Source of the DNA: Desulfonatronospira thiodismutans ASO3-1 | GTDB taxonomy: Bacteria > Desulfobacterota > Desulfovibrionia > Desulfovibrionales > Desulfonatronovibrionaceae | Assembly: GCF_000174435.1 (NCBI RefSeq) | Contig: NZ_ACJN02000001.1 | Location: 733,658 to 797,657 of the forward strand | Direction: 5' to 3' | Length of the DNA: 64,000 nt | Shown here: positions 51,283-60,813 of the stretch, piece after piece | Layout of the letters: each line of letters starts with the position of its first letter | How positions within the stretch are numbered: the first letter of the stretch is position 1 | Position numbers and translations under genes: made by a program | Notes under the pieces: generated by a model | The model's input: the letters and a program-made list of their open reading frames with translations, nothing else | Told to the model about the DNA's origin: nothing | Databases searched by the model: none

Positions 51283-51338
51283 ATTCCCAAATGATCTAAA
51301 GCAAGTGTTTTTTAATGAAATCATAAGGATAAGCCTGA

Positions 51339-52346
51339 ATGCAGCTGGATGAATTTATCAGCACCATAGAAAAAGACGCTCCACCCGGCCAGGCACTGGA
51401 GTGGGACAACTCCGGGATGCAGGTGGCCACTTCCAGGTCTCATATCAAAACAGTGGGAATGTGCCTGGACCCCCTGCCGGAAAACATCAGCCAGGCCCTG
51501 GAAAAAAACTGCGATTTTATACTCTGTCATCACCCTCTGAGCATTAAACCCCGGCTGCCGGACAAAGTCGACACCTTCCACCACGTGCTAAGCCTTCTTT
51601 TCCAGGCAGATACAGCTCTTTACAGCGCCCATACCTCCCTGGATGTCAACTCCAGCGGTCCCGTCTCCTGGCTTTTGCGTGAAATGGACCTGGAAAATCC
51701 CCGCATAATCATGCCCACCGGCAGGGTGCACCATGAACAACTCCGATTCCATCCACCTGTTGAGCTTTCCGGAAGAAAAAAAGCCCTTCTCCATGACGTA
51801 GAGCAGATATATGAAGAAAATGGACACATCTCCCGGGTTCTGGTGCGAAGTGAGCTTGCAGACCGCTTCCTGCAACGCCTGGAGGCGGATGCCGGTCCGG
51901 TTGATTGCCAGCGCAGATACTCTCCCGGGGACGACATGATTTTCGGCCTGGGCCTTATGGGCTCATGGAAAGAAAAAGTATCCTTTTTCAGTTTCATGGA
52001 CAGACTACAGAGTGTACTCGGTATGGAGAACTTTGTGTGCATGGGCCAAAGACCGGCATATGTCCAGAAGGTGGCATACTGCCCAGGTTCCGGGGGTGAC
52101 CTGGCTTCCAGGGCCTTTGCCATGGGTGCTGACGTTTTTCTCACCGGAGACGTCAAGTATCATCAGGCTCTGGACATCCAGGGCACAGGATTCGTCCTGG
52201 ATGTGGGGCATTTCATACTGGAGGAAAAGATGATGTACTCCTGGTATCAGAGCCTTGAGCGTACTGTGCCGGGTATAAATTTTCACTATATCAAAGGAAA
52301 AACACCCATGCACATATCGGGTGTTCATGCCTTGAAATCAGTTTAA
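51339..52346 (+). CDS. Nif3-like dinuclear metal-centre protein (YbgI family)
   Basis: A 335-residue protein. The N-terminal half has ALEWDNSGMQVATSRSHIKT, FILCHHPLSIKP and LYSAHTSLDV, and the C-terminal half has VAYCPGSGGDLASRAFAMGADVFLTGDVKYHQA and DVGHFILEE, which supply the metal ligands. An insert of about 110 residues between the halves is common in this family. Members form hexameric toroids and are often annotated as GTP cyclohydrolase-like, but the activity is unsettled. It leads the run nif3 - zinc-ribbon - rnpB. Confidence 0.93.
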   Translation: MQLDEFISTIEKDAPPGQALEWDNSGMQVATSRSHIKTVGMCLDPLPENISQALEKNCDFILCHHPLSIKPRLPDKVDTFHHVLSLLFQADTALYSAHTSLDVNSSGPVSWLLREMDLENPRIIMPTGRVHHEQLRFHPPVELSGRKKALLHDVEQIYEENGHISRVLVRSELADRFLQRLEADAGPVDCQRRYSPGDDMIFGLGLMGSWKEKVSFFSFMDRLQSVLGMENFVCMGQRPAYVQKVAYCPGSGGDLASRAFAMGADVFLTGDVKYHQALDIQGTGFVLDVGHFILEEKMMYSWYQSLERTVPGINFHYIKGKTPMHISGVHALKSV

Positions 52347-52359
52347 GGGGAGGATCAAA

Positions 52360-53094
52360 TTGAGCAAATACATAGAGCAGATTAAAAAGTTGGTCAGCCT
52401 GCAGGAGATCGACACCGAGCTCATCCAGTTGAAAAATAGAATGGAAGAAGCTCCCAGGCACCTGGAAAACCTGCAGAACGAACTGAAAAACCTGGAAGAA
52501 CAGAAGTACCACATTGAAGAAAGGGTCAAACTCTTATCCGAGCAGAAAAAAAAGCTGCAAAGCGATATTGACCAGGATGGGGACAAGATAAAGAAAAGCA
52601 AAAACAAGCTCATGATGGTCAGCAACACCAAGGAATACCACGCCATGATGCGGGAAATGGACAACCTGGAAAAGCTGAACCGGTTCCGGGAAGAGGAACT
52701 GAACAACCTTCTTGAAGATCTACAGGCTCAGCAGGCCAAAAAAGAAGAACTAAACAATCAATTCCAATCACTGCAGGATGAACTGGCCACCACCCAGGCC
52801 ACCCTCGACAGCGAGCTCCAGCAGATTCAGGAGCGTATCCAGGAACTGGAAAATGACCGGGAAAAAGCCTGCGCCGATGTTCCGGTGCCTATACTGTCCC
52901 GCTACAATTTCATTAAAGACAGGCTGCACAACCCGGTGATCGTCTCTGTCAGGCAGAGTGTCTGTACCGGCTGTTTCATCAGCATCCCCCCGCAGTCCTT
53001 CGTGGAAATCCAGAAAGGAGAACAGATACTCAGCTGTCCCAACTGTCAGAGGCTCATTTACTGGGAGGAACATTATTCCGGAAATCCGCAATAA
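52360..53094 (+). CDS. Coiled-coil zinc-ribbon protein (C4-type, COG1579)
   Basis: A 244-residue protein. Residues 1-170 are a long antiparallel coiled coil (leucine-rich, many E, Q, K); the C-terminal 45 residues form a zinc ribbon with CTGCFISIPPQ and LSCPNCQRLIYWEE. The start is a TTG at 52360, 6 nt after GGGGAGG. The family is usually found next to nif3 in bacteria and is predicted to bind nucleic acid; some members affect flagellar or cell-division genes, but no function is assured here. Followed at once by rnpB. Confidence 0.9.
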   Translation: MSKYIEQIKKLVSLQEIDTELIQLKNRMEEAPRHLENLQNELKNLEEQKYHIEERVKLLSEQKKKLQSDIDQDGDKIKKSKNKLMMVSNTKEYHAMMREMDNLEKLNRFREEELNNLLEDLQAQQAKKEELNNQFQSLQDELATTQATLDSELQQIQERIQELENDREKACADVPVPILSRYNFIKDRLHNPVIVSVRQSVCTGCFISIPPQSFVEIQKGEQILSCPNCQRLIYWEEHYSGNPQ

Positions 53095-53172
53095 ATAAGT
53101 TTCTGGAATTGCTCTTCTTGCTTTAATTAAGTTAAGTAATTATATTTTTCGTGGGAGTTGGACAGGCCATCG

Positions 53173-53229
53173 CCCCCGCACTTACTTTTCTATGGGTAGA
53201 TTTTTCCTGGATAAAAGTAAGTGCGGGGG
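53173..53229 (+). repeat. Repeat hairpin forming P3 of RNase P RNA
   Basis: Perfect 17-bp arms CCCCCGCACTTACTTTT (53173-53189) and its complement (53213-53229) around a 23-nt loop. The arm shares the GCACTTACTTTT core with intergenic repeats at 22488, 44813 and in family D. Confidence 0.85.
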
Positions 53230-53313
53230 AGGAAAGTCCGGGCTCCACAGGGCAGGACGCTGGGTAACGCCCAGCGGGGGCGACCCCGGGAAAGTGCCAC
53301 AGAAAACAGACCG

Positions 53314-53461
53314 CCCCGCACTTACTTTTATTTACGCCCCGCACTTACTTTTTTAAGACTCTAAGGCTCATAGCTGATCTGCAGGGACATAATTCCTTAA
53401 TAATCAGCCAGAAGCCCTTTGGAAAAGTAAGTGCTGGGCGTTGATAAAAGTAAGTGCGGGG
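53314..53461 (+). repeat. Nested repeat hairpins forming the expanded P12 of RNase P RNA
   Basis: Outer arms pair over 18 bp (53314-53331 with 53444-53461, CCCCGCACTTACTTTTAT). Inner arms pair over 19 bp with one mismatch (53334-53352 with 53423-53441). The innermost 70 nt contain no recognised motif. The E. coli P12 occupies about 25 nt at this place. Confidence 0.85.
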
Positions 53462-53464
53462 TAA

Positions 53465-53495
<31 letters not shown>

Positions 53496-53703
53496 TGTCG
53501 CGGCGACGCGGCAGGCTTGGCAAACCCCGTCCGGAGCAAGGCCAAATAGGAAGGCGCTTGAGGCCGGCCCGGCCGAAGCCTTCGGGTAGGCTGCTGGAGG
53601 CCTGGAGCAATCCCGGTCCCAGATGAATGATGGCCCGTTTTCCAGCGGAAAACCGACAGAACCCGGCTTATCGTCCAACTCCCCTTTTTTAAGGAAATTG
53701 AGC

Positions 53704-54900
53704 ATGAATATATGGGCTGTACTACTCGCTGCCGGCAAAAGCTCCAGACTTCAGAATCAGGGACAGGTGCAAAAAAAGCAGTTTCTAAAGTACCATGGCC
53801 TGCCTCTTTTCTGGCACAGCGTTCAGACATTCGCCCGCAACCCGCAAATAAAAGGTCTTGTAGCAGCATTCCCCGCAAAAGACCTGCAACAAAGCCAGAG
53901 TGAAGTCCGGGACCTGCAGAAAAAAAGGGATCCGGGCATTGCCCTTGTCTGCGTCGGCGGCGGCGCTCTTCGCCAGAACTCTGTATTCAACGCCATGCAG
54001 GCTCTGCCTCCCGAGTGTACACATGTCCTGGTACACGACGCAGCCAGGCCCTTTTTTTCCCCCCGACTCATCACATCCCTGATCCGGGAATTTTCTCCAG
54101 GACTCGGCGGCGTCATCCCGGGCATCGAATGCAAAGACACCATCAAGGAGCTTGACGGCGACCAGGTCCTGAAAACCCTGCCCAGGGACAGACTTACAGC
54201 AGTACAGACCCCTCAGTTCTTCAGCATGCAGGCACTGCGGGATGCTCACCAGCAGGCCCTCAAACAGGACTTTACAGCAACTGACGACGCATCTATGCTG
54301 GAAGAATGCGGTTACCGGGTCAAAGTAATTCCCGGCGAAGAAAAAAACATCAAGATAACCACATCCGAGGATCTGCAAGTGCTGGCAAGCCAGGAAAAAA
54401 GCGCCCTGCCCTGCACCGGGCTGGGCTACGACGTACACCGCTACGGTGGAGACCGGCCCATGATCCTCGGCGGACAGCCCATTCCCGGAGCACCGGGTAT
54501 TCATGCTCACTCAGACGGGGATGTACTGGTACACGCCTTAGTGGATGCCATACTGGGCTGTCTGGGCAAGGGAGACATCGGAGATTTATTTCCCGACACA
54601 GATCCGGCCAATGAAAATTTAAGCAGCATGGTCTTTCTAAGCGAAGTCCTGGCCATGGCCCAGGCTGAAAAACTGGAACTGGTGCATATTGATATAACCA
54701 TCATCGCCCAGAAACCGAAGCTCGGGCCACATAAAAGCTCCATCAGGTCCAACCTGGCAGGAATCACCGGCATTGACCCCGGCCGGATAAATATCAAGGC
54801 CACCACCGAAGAGGGGCTGGGCTTCACCGGATCAGGACAGGGAATCAAGGCGATGGCCTTGGTCAGCGCCCTCAGGCATAAACAGGAATCCGCCCATTAA
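53704..54900 (+). CDS. ispDF: Bifunctional IspD/IspF, isoprenoid precursor synthesis
   Basis: A 398-residue fusion of two non-mevalonate pathway enzymes. The N-terminal IspD part (1-about 235) transfers CMP to methylerythritol phosphate: AVLLAAGKSSRLQNQ, KKQFLKYHGLPLFWHSV, HDAARPFFSP and TPQFF. The IspF part (from about 240) makes the cyclic diphosphate: GYDVHRYGGDRPMILGGQ with the zinc Asp and His, HSDGDVLVHALVDAILGCLG, GDIGDLFPDTD and KATTEEGLGFTGSGQGI. The ATG at 53704 follows AAGGA; an upstream frame runs into rnpB but is not coding. The IspD-IspF fusion without IspE is common in this group. cysS follows 87 nt later. Confidence 0.96.
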   Translation: MNIWAVLLAAGKSSRLQNQGQVQKKQFLKYHGLPLFWHSVQTFARNPQIKGLVAAFPAKDLQQSQSEVRDLQKKRDPGIALVCVGGGALRQNSVFNAMQALPPECTHVLVHDAARPFFSPRLITSLIREFSPGLGGVIPGIECKDTIKELDGDQVLKTLPRDRLTAVQTPQFFSMQALRDAHQQALKQDFTATDDASMLEECGYRVKVIPGEEKNIKITTSEDLQVLASQEKSALPCTGLGYDVHRYGGDRPMILGGQPIPGAPGIHAHSDGDVLVHALVDAILGCLGKGDIGDLFPDTDPANENLSSMVFLSEVLAMAQAEKLELVHIDITIIAQKPKLGPHKSSIRSNLAGITGIDPGRINIKATTEEGLGFTGSGQGIKAMALVSALRHKQESAH

Positions 54901-54987
54901 AATGCATGTCATGAACAGACCGCATCTGTTTACTCCAGCAGAAAACTACACCAAAAGCAAACACACAGAAATATCAGGAAAATAATA

Positions 54988-56445
54988 ATGCTCATCTACA
55001 ATACCCTGCACCGCGCAAAAGAAAAGTTTGTCCCCCTGGAGCCAGGCAAGGTAAGAATGTATGTCTGCGGCATCACCGCTTATGATTACTGCCATATCGG
55101 GCATGCCAGGTCCTGCGTGGTCTTTGATGTACTGGTGCGCTACCTGCGTTACCTGGGATACCATGTCAGCTTTGTCCGCAACTTTACCGATGTGGACGAC
55201 AAAATCATAAAAAGGGCAGAAGAAGAAGGCCTGGATTCGGACCAGGTGGCCGAGAAATATATTGAAGCCTTTTATCTGGACATGGATGAACTAAACGTCC
55301 TCAAGGCGGATGTGGAGCCAAGAGCCACCCGGCACATAGAGGAAATGATCCAGGTTACAAAATCTCTTCTGGACAAGGGCTTCGCCTACATTACTTCCGG
55401 CAAAGACATCTACTTCCGTGTGCGCAGAATGCCCCGTTACGGACAACTTTCCGGCAGAAACATTGAAGAACTCCAATCCGGATCAAGGATAGCCCCGGAT
55501 GAAGAAAAAGAGGACCCGCTGGACTTCGCCCTGTGGAAGACGGCCAAACCCGGTGAACCGTCCTGGGACAGCCCCTGGGGAGCCGGCCGGCCGGGGTGGC
55601 ACCTGGAATGTACCGCCATGAGTGAGAAATATCTGGGCATACCCTTTGACATTCATGGCGGGGGCCAGGATCTGGCCTTTCCCCACCATGAAAATGAGAA
55701 AGCCCAGAGCGAGGCGGCTTTCGACAGGGAATTCGTAAAATACTGGGTACACAACGGGTTTGTCCGGGTTGATTCAGAAAAGATGTCCAAGTCCCTGGGC
55801 AATTTCATAACCATCAGGGACATAATGAAAGATTTCCACGGGGAAGTACTGCGCTTTTTCCTGCTGACAAAACACTACCGCAGTCCCCTGGACTATTCCG
55901 ACGGTTCCCTGGAAGAGACGGAAAAGGCCTTAAAAAGGGTGTACTGGGCCAAGACAGGTTTACAGAAGGAACTGCAAAAGGAAAAATGGAGCAAAGGACA
56001 GGGCTTTCCGGAAGCTTCCCAGGAATTGCAGGATCTGGCCAGCAAATGGGACCAGGCCATGCAGGACGACCTGAATACAGCCGAGGCCGTGGGTTATGTA
56101 TTCGGTCTGGTGCGCCTGGCCAACCGCATGCTGGAAGACAAGACTTTCCGCAAAAGCGAGGCTGGCAAGGAGATTATACAGCAAATGCTGGGCATGCTTG
56201 AAGGCTGGGGTGACGCCCTGGGAGTTTTCCAACGCTCCGGGGAAGAATTCCTGGAACAATTGAAGCTTATGCGCTGCAACCGGCTGGATATTGATCCCCA
56301 GACTGTACAGGAAATGGTTTTGAAACGACAGCAGGCCAGAAAAGACAAAGACTTTGAAACCGCCGACAATATCCGGGAAGAACTCACCGCCAAAGGCATC
56401 GAGGTCATGGATACCCCGGAAGGACCCAGGTGGGACTTTGCCTGA
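54988..56445 (+). CDS. cysS: Cysteinyl-tRNA synthetase
   Basis: A 485-residue class I synthetase that charges tRNA-Cys. Zinc ligand Cys27 (MYVCGITAYD), HIGH at 36-39 (CHIGHARS), zinc-binding Cys and His later in PGWHLECTAMS and GGGQDLAFPHHENE, and KMSKS at 265-269. The C-terminal DALR-type domain ends EVMDTPEGPRWDFA. Length is normal. It follows ispDF in the usual desulfovibrional order. Confidence 0.97.
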   Translation: MLIYNTLHRAKEKFVPLEPGKVRMYVCGITAYDYCHIGHARSCVVFDVLVRYLRYLGYHVSFVRNFTDVDDKIIKRAEEEGLDSDQVAEKYIEAFYLDMDELNVLKADVEPRATRHIEEMIQVTKSLLDKGFAYITSGKDIYFRVRRMPRYGQLSGRNIEELQSGSRIAPDEEKEDPLDFALWKTAKPGEPSWDSPWGAGRPGWHLECTAMSEKYLGIPFDIHGGGQDLAFPHHENEKAQSEAAFDREFVKYWVHNGFVRVDSEKMSKSLGNFITIRDIMKDFHGEVLRFFLLTKHYRSPLDYSDGSLEETEKALKRVYWAKTGLQKELQKEKWSKGQGFPEASQELQDLASKWDQAMQDDLNTAEAVGYVFGLVRLANRMLEDKTFRKSEAGKEIIQQMLGMLEGWGDALGVFQRSGEEFLEQLKLMRCNRLDIDPQTVQEMVLKRQQARKDKDFETADNIREELTAKGIEVMDTPEGPRWDFA

Positions 56446-56521
56446 TACTGTTTTGAAAAGGGCTTTATTTCCCCTGTCATTGCCCTGACAGCCGGAAAAT
56501 CATTAAACTCCATCGCCGAAC

Positions 56522-57313
56522 ATGGAACCTTCTTCTACCCAGCCCCGGATTGCTCTTGGCTCCCAGCTCATCAGCTGTCCGGATGTTCTTACCCTGGGGG
56601 TGCTTCCCAACCTCGAGGATTATCCGGCATGGAAGCTGGACATGATTCTCCAGGCCGAAAAAATATATTTTCCCACTTCCCTTTATGCTGATCTGTTTCA
56701 GGTCATGGGTAAAAAAATGTTTCCCAGCGTGAATACCTACCGTTTCCTGGGGGACAAGATCAAACAGACCCTTCTTTTTCAGCTTCAGAATCTGCCTGCT
56801 CCCAGGACCAGGTTTTACTTCGGCCCAAGGCAGCAACAGTTCATTACCAGAGACTTCTCTTTTCCCTTCATAGCCAAAAAAGCCAGGGCATCCTCCATGG
56901 GTGACGGGGTCTGGCTTATTCATGACCAGAATGAACTGGACAGCTACCTCTCGCAGAATCAGCCGGCCTACATCCAGGAGTTTCTGGACGTGGACGACGA
57001 TTACAGGGTTGTGGTTGTGGGCGATGAAGTCGCTCACGCCTACCGCAGGATACCGGCCAGGGGAAGCTTCAAGGCCAATATTTCCCAGGGAGGTACAGTG
57101 TGCCTGGAAAATATCCCCGGAGATGTGCTTGAGCTTGGACTCAGGGCCGCCCAGGCCTGCGGCTTCGACCTGGCCGGCATTGATATCTGCCAAAGCAGGG
57201 AAAAGCTTTATATACTGGAGGCCAACATGAAATTCGGCACCAGGGGATTTCATTGTGCAGGCCTCAGTTACCGGGCCATACTCAACAAAAAGGTTTCAGA
57301 GGGCAGAGTCTGA
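56522..57313 (+). CDS. RimK-like ATP-grasp ligase
   Basis: A 263-residue ATP-grasp enzyme of the RimK type, related to ligases that add glutamate or other amino acids. Blocks: MFPSVNTYRFLGDKIKQTLL, IAKKARASSMGDGVWLI (ATP binding), AYIQEFLDVDDDYRVVVVGDEV, ARGSFKANISQGGT and FDLAGIDICQSREKLYILEANMKFG with the metal-binding Glu/Asn. Substrate unknown. It lies 76 nt after cysS and before a TPR protein gene, with which it might be co-transcribed (95-nt gap). Confidence 0.9.
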   Translation: MEPSSTQPRIALGSQLISCPDVLTLGVLPNLEDYPAWKLDMILQAEKIYFPTSLYADLFQVMGKKMFPSVNTYRFLGDKIKQTLLFQLQNLPAPRTRFYFGPRQQQFITRDFSFPFIAKKARASSMGDGVWLIHDQNELDSYLSQNQPAYIQEFLDVDDDYRVVVVGDEVAHAYRRIPARGSFKANISQGGTVCLENIPGDVLELGLRAAQACGFDLAGIDICQSREKLYILEANMKFGTRGFHCAGLSYRAILNKKVSEGRV

Positions 57314-57408
57314 TATTTTCACAAATAAAAGTTGATTCCGGAAGCCGAAAAATATATTTTCCGTATCCACAGCATACTCAAACACACACCCCCAGGCAGT
57401 AAAAACAC

Positions 57409-58206
57409 ATGTCAGCAGAACTGAACAAAGCCAGAAAAAACCTGACCAACATCCCGTCTCTCATGAAACAGGACAAGCTCCTGGCCGCAGTAACCGCCCT
57501 GCAGGAAGGACTTACCACCTTTCTCAAGGGCAACCTGATGCAGAGCGAAAAAAAGGAATTCCTGGAAATGATCGACCGCTCCCTGCACGCCCTGAATTCC
57601 AACCAGGCTCTTCGCCAGGTCTACCCGGTTCTGCTGAAACTTGAACCGGGCAAGGAAAAGGAGCTGCTGCAGAACGTGAGGGAACTGCAAAGCGCCCTGC
57701 AGGAGGAAATGACTTCAGAAGCCAAAGAGTCGCTGGCGGAAATGGAAAAAAGAAAAACAGACACCCTGGAAAAAGCCCGCAGCCTGCTCAAGGAGGGGCA
57801 ACAGGACAAAGCGGATGCCTCTTTGCGCAAACTGGTCCGCGAGTTCACAGACGATTTTGATCTGAAGATAAACATAGCTGATATTCTCATAAGCGCCGAA
57901 GCTTATGAAAAGGCCCTGGACTATCTGAAGATGGCCTACAGGGACAACCCCAGGTCAGTTCACATTTACAACCGCCTGGGAATGGCCCTGCGCAAACTGG
58001 GCAGGTTTGAAGACTCTGAAAAAGCATATAGTCAGGCCCTGAAAATAACTCCCCAGGATGAATATCTGCACTTCAACATGGGCCGGCTTTACATGGATAT
58101 GCAGCAATGGAACAAGGCCCTGCACTCCGCTTATAAGGCACTTGAGATAAACCCTGATTTTGAACAGGCCCGCAAAATGCTCCACTATTCCCAGAAAAAA
58201 ATTTAG
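57409..58206 (+). CDS. Tetratricopeptide repeat protein
   Basis: A 265-residue cytoplasmic protein. Residues 5-110 are helical (LTNIPSLMKQDKLLAAVTAL and further charged helices); residues about 120-145 form a charged helix pair; from about 150 there are three or more TPRs, the clearest being YNRLGMALRKLGRFEDSEKAYSQAL and LHFNMGRLYMDMQQWNKALHSAYKAL. TPRs mediate protein-protein contacts. Function unknown. Its stop is 10 nt before repeat D3. Confidence 0.88.
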   Translation: MSAELNKARKNLTNIPSLMKQDKLLAAVTALQEGLTTFLKGNLMQSEKKEFLEMIDRSLHALNSNQALRQVYPVLLKLEPGKEKELLQNVRELQSALQEEMTSEAKESLAEMEKRKTDTLEKARSLLKEGQQDKADASLRKLVREFTDDFDLKINIADILISAEAYEKALDYLKMAYRDNPRSVHIYNRLGMALRKLGRFEDSEKAYSQALKITPQDEYLHFNMGRLYMDMQQWNKALHSAYKALEINPDFEQARKMLHYSQKKI

Positions 58207-58215
58207 TTTACACTT

Positions 58216-58582
58216 CTAAGGCGGGCTTTGCCCGCAACCCAATAAATGAAAGAGTTTTTTGACAGGATTAACAGGATTAAGAGATTGATGAAGAGAAAAT
58301 CATCTTTGTCCTGGCTCCCAGTTTAATGCCCTTCGGGCTTGCTCTGCGAGCAATTAAACGGGACAGGCGGAAGCCAGGCCAAAAGGTTATCACTCCAGCA
58401 CTCACTTTTTTTCCGGCTCTCATGAATCCCAGAAGAAAGTGAGTGCTGGATGGTTAATGCAATCTGCGGCTTCCGGCCGCAGATTGCTTATCCTGTCCAT
58501 CTATGCCTGCCACGCGTCTTTGGCGTGGTTAATCCTGTCCAAGTTTCTTGTTTTTTATGACAAGATTTCAGCAGTAAGCCAC
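58216..58582 (+). repeat. Family D composite repeat, copy D3
   Basis: About 367 bp, from CTAAGGCGGGCTTTGCCCGC to GCAGTAAGCCACAT, in the same order as D1. It has the CCACGCGTCTTTGGCGTGG hairpin and a CAATCTGCGGCTTCCGGCCGCAGATTG hairpin in place of the D1 middle. It is the only copy next to a housekeeping gene and has no partner copy close by. Confidence 0.8.
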
Positions 58583-59169
58583 ATAGGCGTCTGGCACAAA
58601 TTTGAACCAGACAGGCTGGTAACTTCTTCGGACGCTCCGCGTCCAAAATAACCGCAGGAGCGGTTGAAAAACGTTCCTACGCAGAGCGTGGGAACGATAA
58701 GATAAGTATGGGGGTATGGGGGTATCCATGTGTGGGTGTAATGATATTTTAACTCCCATACGCCCATACGCCCATACTCCCATACTTCTTAAGTCCGTGG
58801 GTGGTTGTTTGAGATCCCTTCCATAAAACTCCCCTCCTTAGCCAAGGAGGGGCCGTGGGTGGTTGTTTGAGATCCCTTCCATAAAACTCCCCTCCTTAGC
58901 CAAGGAGGGGCCGGGGGTGGTTGTTTGAGATCCCTTCCTTCGCCATACCTCCACATCACCAGTCAGACCCCTTGATAAAAAACCGGATTCCAGCCAGGCT
59001 TGAATTGTTGGTGGTTTATAATTATAGTCCGTATCCGGCTTGCCTGAAAGATCCCCGGGGATAAACCGTTTTGCGGGACATATTGAACTGACATGTTATC
59101 CTCAGGCCCAAATCAAGGCATGCCGCAATAAACTTCAAAAAAACCAAGCCCGGAATCAGGTGAATCCCT
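58583..59169. repeat. Family C hairpin and two tandem family B repeats
   Basis: A family C hairpin (58706-58795, GTATGGGGGTATCC type) runs into family B copies at 58829-58866 and 58888-58925, which are tandem copies of a 59-bp unit (GGTTGTTTGAGATCCCTTCC plus CCCCTCCTTAGCCAAGGAGGGG). No gene is seen; the LOG gene promoter lies at the right edge. Confidence 0.65.
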
Positions 59170-59889
59170 ATGGCTAACTCAAGACAGTACCTTATTGAAG
59201 ACCTTTCATACACCAATTCATGGCGTCTTTTTAAAATCATGGCCGAATTCGTTGACGCCTTTGAAAAAATGAATGACCTGGGGCCTGCGGTGTCCATTTT
59301 CGGTTCAGCCAGGCTGAATCCGGATGACGAATATTACCGCATGGCATACGATATATCCAACAGCCTTTCCCGTTCCGGCTTCAACATCATTACCGGAGGA
59401 GGTCCGGGCATAATGGAAGCGGGCAACAAGGGAGCCTATGATGCCCAGGGCAACTCTGTGGGTCTGCATATAAAGCTGCCCTTTGAACAGAAAGCCAATG
59501 ATTATATAAATCTCAGATGTGATTTCAGGTACTTTTTTGTCCGCAAGGTCATGTTTATAAAGTACGCCAAGGCATATGTAGTCATGCCCGGCGGACTGGG
59601 TACCATGGACGAACTCCTGGAGACCCTGGTCCTGATGCAGACCCGAAGGATCAAACCTTTTCCGGTTATCCTTGTGGGCAGGGACTTCTGGGACGGCCTT
59701 TTAAACTGGATGACTGAACAGATGGTCTCCAGAGGCTACATGAAGAAAAGCGATTTTTCCCTCTTCTGCATGGCGGACACTGCCGATGAAGTTGTGGACC
59801 TGATTAAAAACAAGGTGGACCTGCACTCTTTTCAGAAAAACGGCGTTGCATGTCAGAAGACGGACACTTCCCAGGAAGAGCCTGTATAA
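59170..59889 (+). CDS. LOG family protein (Rossmann-like, TIGR00730 type)
   Basis: A 239-residue protein of the LOG (lonely guy) family. GGGPGIMEAGNKGA is at about 76-89 and PGGLGTMDELLET at about 140-152; together they form the nucleotide monophosphate-binding and catalytic site. Plant-type members release cytokinin bases from nucleotides; bacterial ones hydrolyse purine nucleotides such as AMP. A Smr-domain gene follows after 28 nt. Confidence 0.93.
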   Translation: MANSRQYLIEDLSYTNSWRLFKIMAEFVDAFEKMNDLGPAVSIFGSARLNPDDEYYRMAYDISNSLSRSGFNIITGGGPGIMEAGNKGAYDAQGNSVGLHIKLPFEQKANDYINLRCDFRYFFVRKVMFIKYAKAYVVMPGGLGTMDELLETLVLMQTRRIKPFPVILVGRDFWDGLLNWMTEQMVSRGYMKKSDFSLFCMADTADEVVDLIKNKVDLHSFQKNGVACQKTDTSQEEPV

Positions 59890-59917
59890 ATGATATTTTT
59901 TGCTTAGACATGATTTA

Positions 59918-60598
59918 ATGAAATCTTTAAAAGAGCTTAAGAAAATAAAGATCTCTTCCAGGAAGAAGGAAAAAAACCCAGAACCACCCGCTCCTCCTGA
60001 AAAGAAGAAAGATAAGAGTGAAGAGAATCTCTTTCAGACGGCCATGTCCGGGGTCAAACCCCTCAAGGGCAAGGGACGGGACATTCCCCTGGAGACAGAG
60101 CCTGCAGCAGAAGGCGCGCCTCTGCAGGAAGAAAGCGATCTGGATACCCTGTACAGACTTGTCAGGGGTGATGTAGAGTTTGATGTTCAATTCTCGGACG
60201 AATACATTCAGGGCTATGTCAAGAGCATCAATACCAGGACGTTTCGCCGGTTCAAAAACGGAGAACTGAGCATTGAAGCCCACCTGGACCTGCATGGCCT
60301 GAACAGCGACCAGGCCCGGCAGGAACTGCTGCACTTCATGCGCGAGCAGTACCATCAGGGCAAGACCTGTGTACTGCTGATCCCCGGACGCGGCAAAAAC
60401 TCTCCCTTAGGCGAGGGCGTGCTTCGAAACGAAATCCAGTCATGGCTGACCGTGGAGCCGCTCAAGAGAATTGTTCTGGCGTTTTGCTCCGCCCTGCCCA
60501 GACACGGCGGAACCGGCGCACTTTACGTGCTCATGCGCAGCAAAAAGAAGACAAAGGGTAAAATCCACTGGGATAAATACCTCATTGATCTGTACTGA
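59918..60598 (+). CDS. Smr (MutS2 C-terminal-like) domain protein
   Basis: A 226-residue protein. The N-terminal 90 residues are basic and probably disordered (LKELKKIKISSRKKEKNPEP). The Smr domain covers about 110-215: AHLDLHGLNSDQARQEL with the HxDxHG catalytic-type motif, LLIPGRGKNSPLGEGVLR, and AFCSALPRHGGTGALYVLMR. Smr domains nick or bind nucleic acid. The ATG at 59918 is chosen by position; a TTG at 59900 is possible, and neither has a clear ribosome-binding site. Confidence 0.87.
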   Translation: MKSLKELKKIKISSRKKEKNPEPPAPPEKKKDKSEENLFQTAMSGVKPLKGKGRDIPLETEPAAEGAPLQEESDLDTLYRLVRGDVEFDVQFSDEYIQGYVKSINTRTFRRFKNGELSIEAHLDLHGLNSDQARQELLHFMREQYHQGKTCVLLIPGRGKNSPLGEGVLRNEIQSWLTVEPLKRIVLAFCSALPRHGGTGALYVLMRSKKKTKGKIHWDKYLIDLY

Positions 60599-60721
60599 CT
60601 CGGACCATGTCCGCAACCTATTTTTCCCCACGAAAAGGCGAAGAAAATGACAAAGAAAATAATTTATCTTTACGCGGGGCGTGGCAAAGTTCAACCGGGC
60701 CTGCTGCTCAGAATTGCGAGC

Positions 60722-60785
60722 ACGGCGTAAACTCCCCTCCTTAGCCAAGGAGGGGCCGGGGGTGGTTGTTTGAGATCCCTTCCTT
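60722..60785. repeat. Family B repeat before ftsY
   Basis: CACGGCGTAAACTCCCCTCC, CTTAGCCAAGGAGGGG, GGGGGTGGTT and GATCCCTTCCTT in the order seen at 4.1-4.3 and 58.8 kb. It ends 16 nt before the ftsY Shine-Dalgarno, so it may lie in the ftsY 5' leader. Confidence 0.65.
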
Positions 60786-60813
60786 ATAAAAATCTGAACT
60801 GGAGGAACTGAAC

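Noticed and set aside
50957-51290. Minus-strand open frames over the tRNA region (containing NQDLNLGPSGYEPVALPTELL-like text)
   Set aside because: This is the well-known spurious translation of the antisense strand of a tRNA gene; the tRNA explains the sequence.
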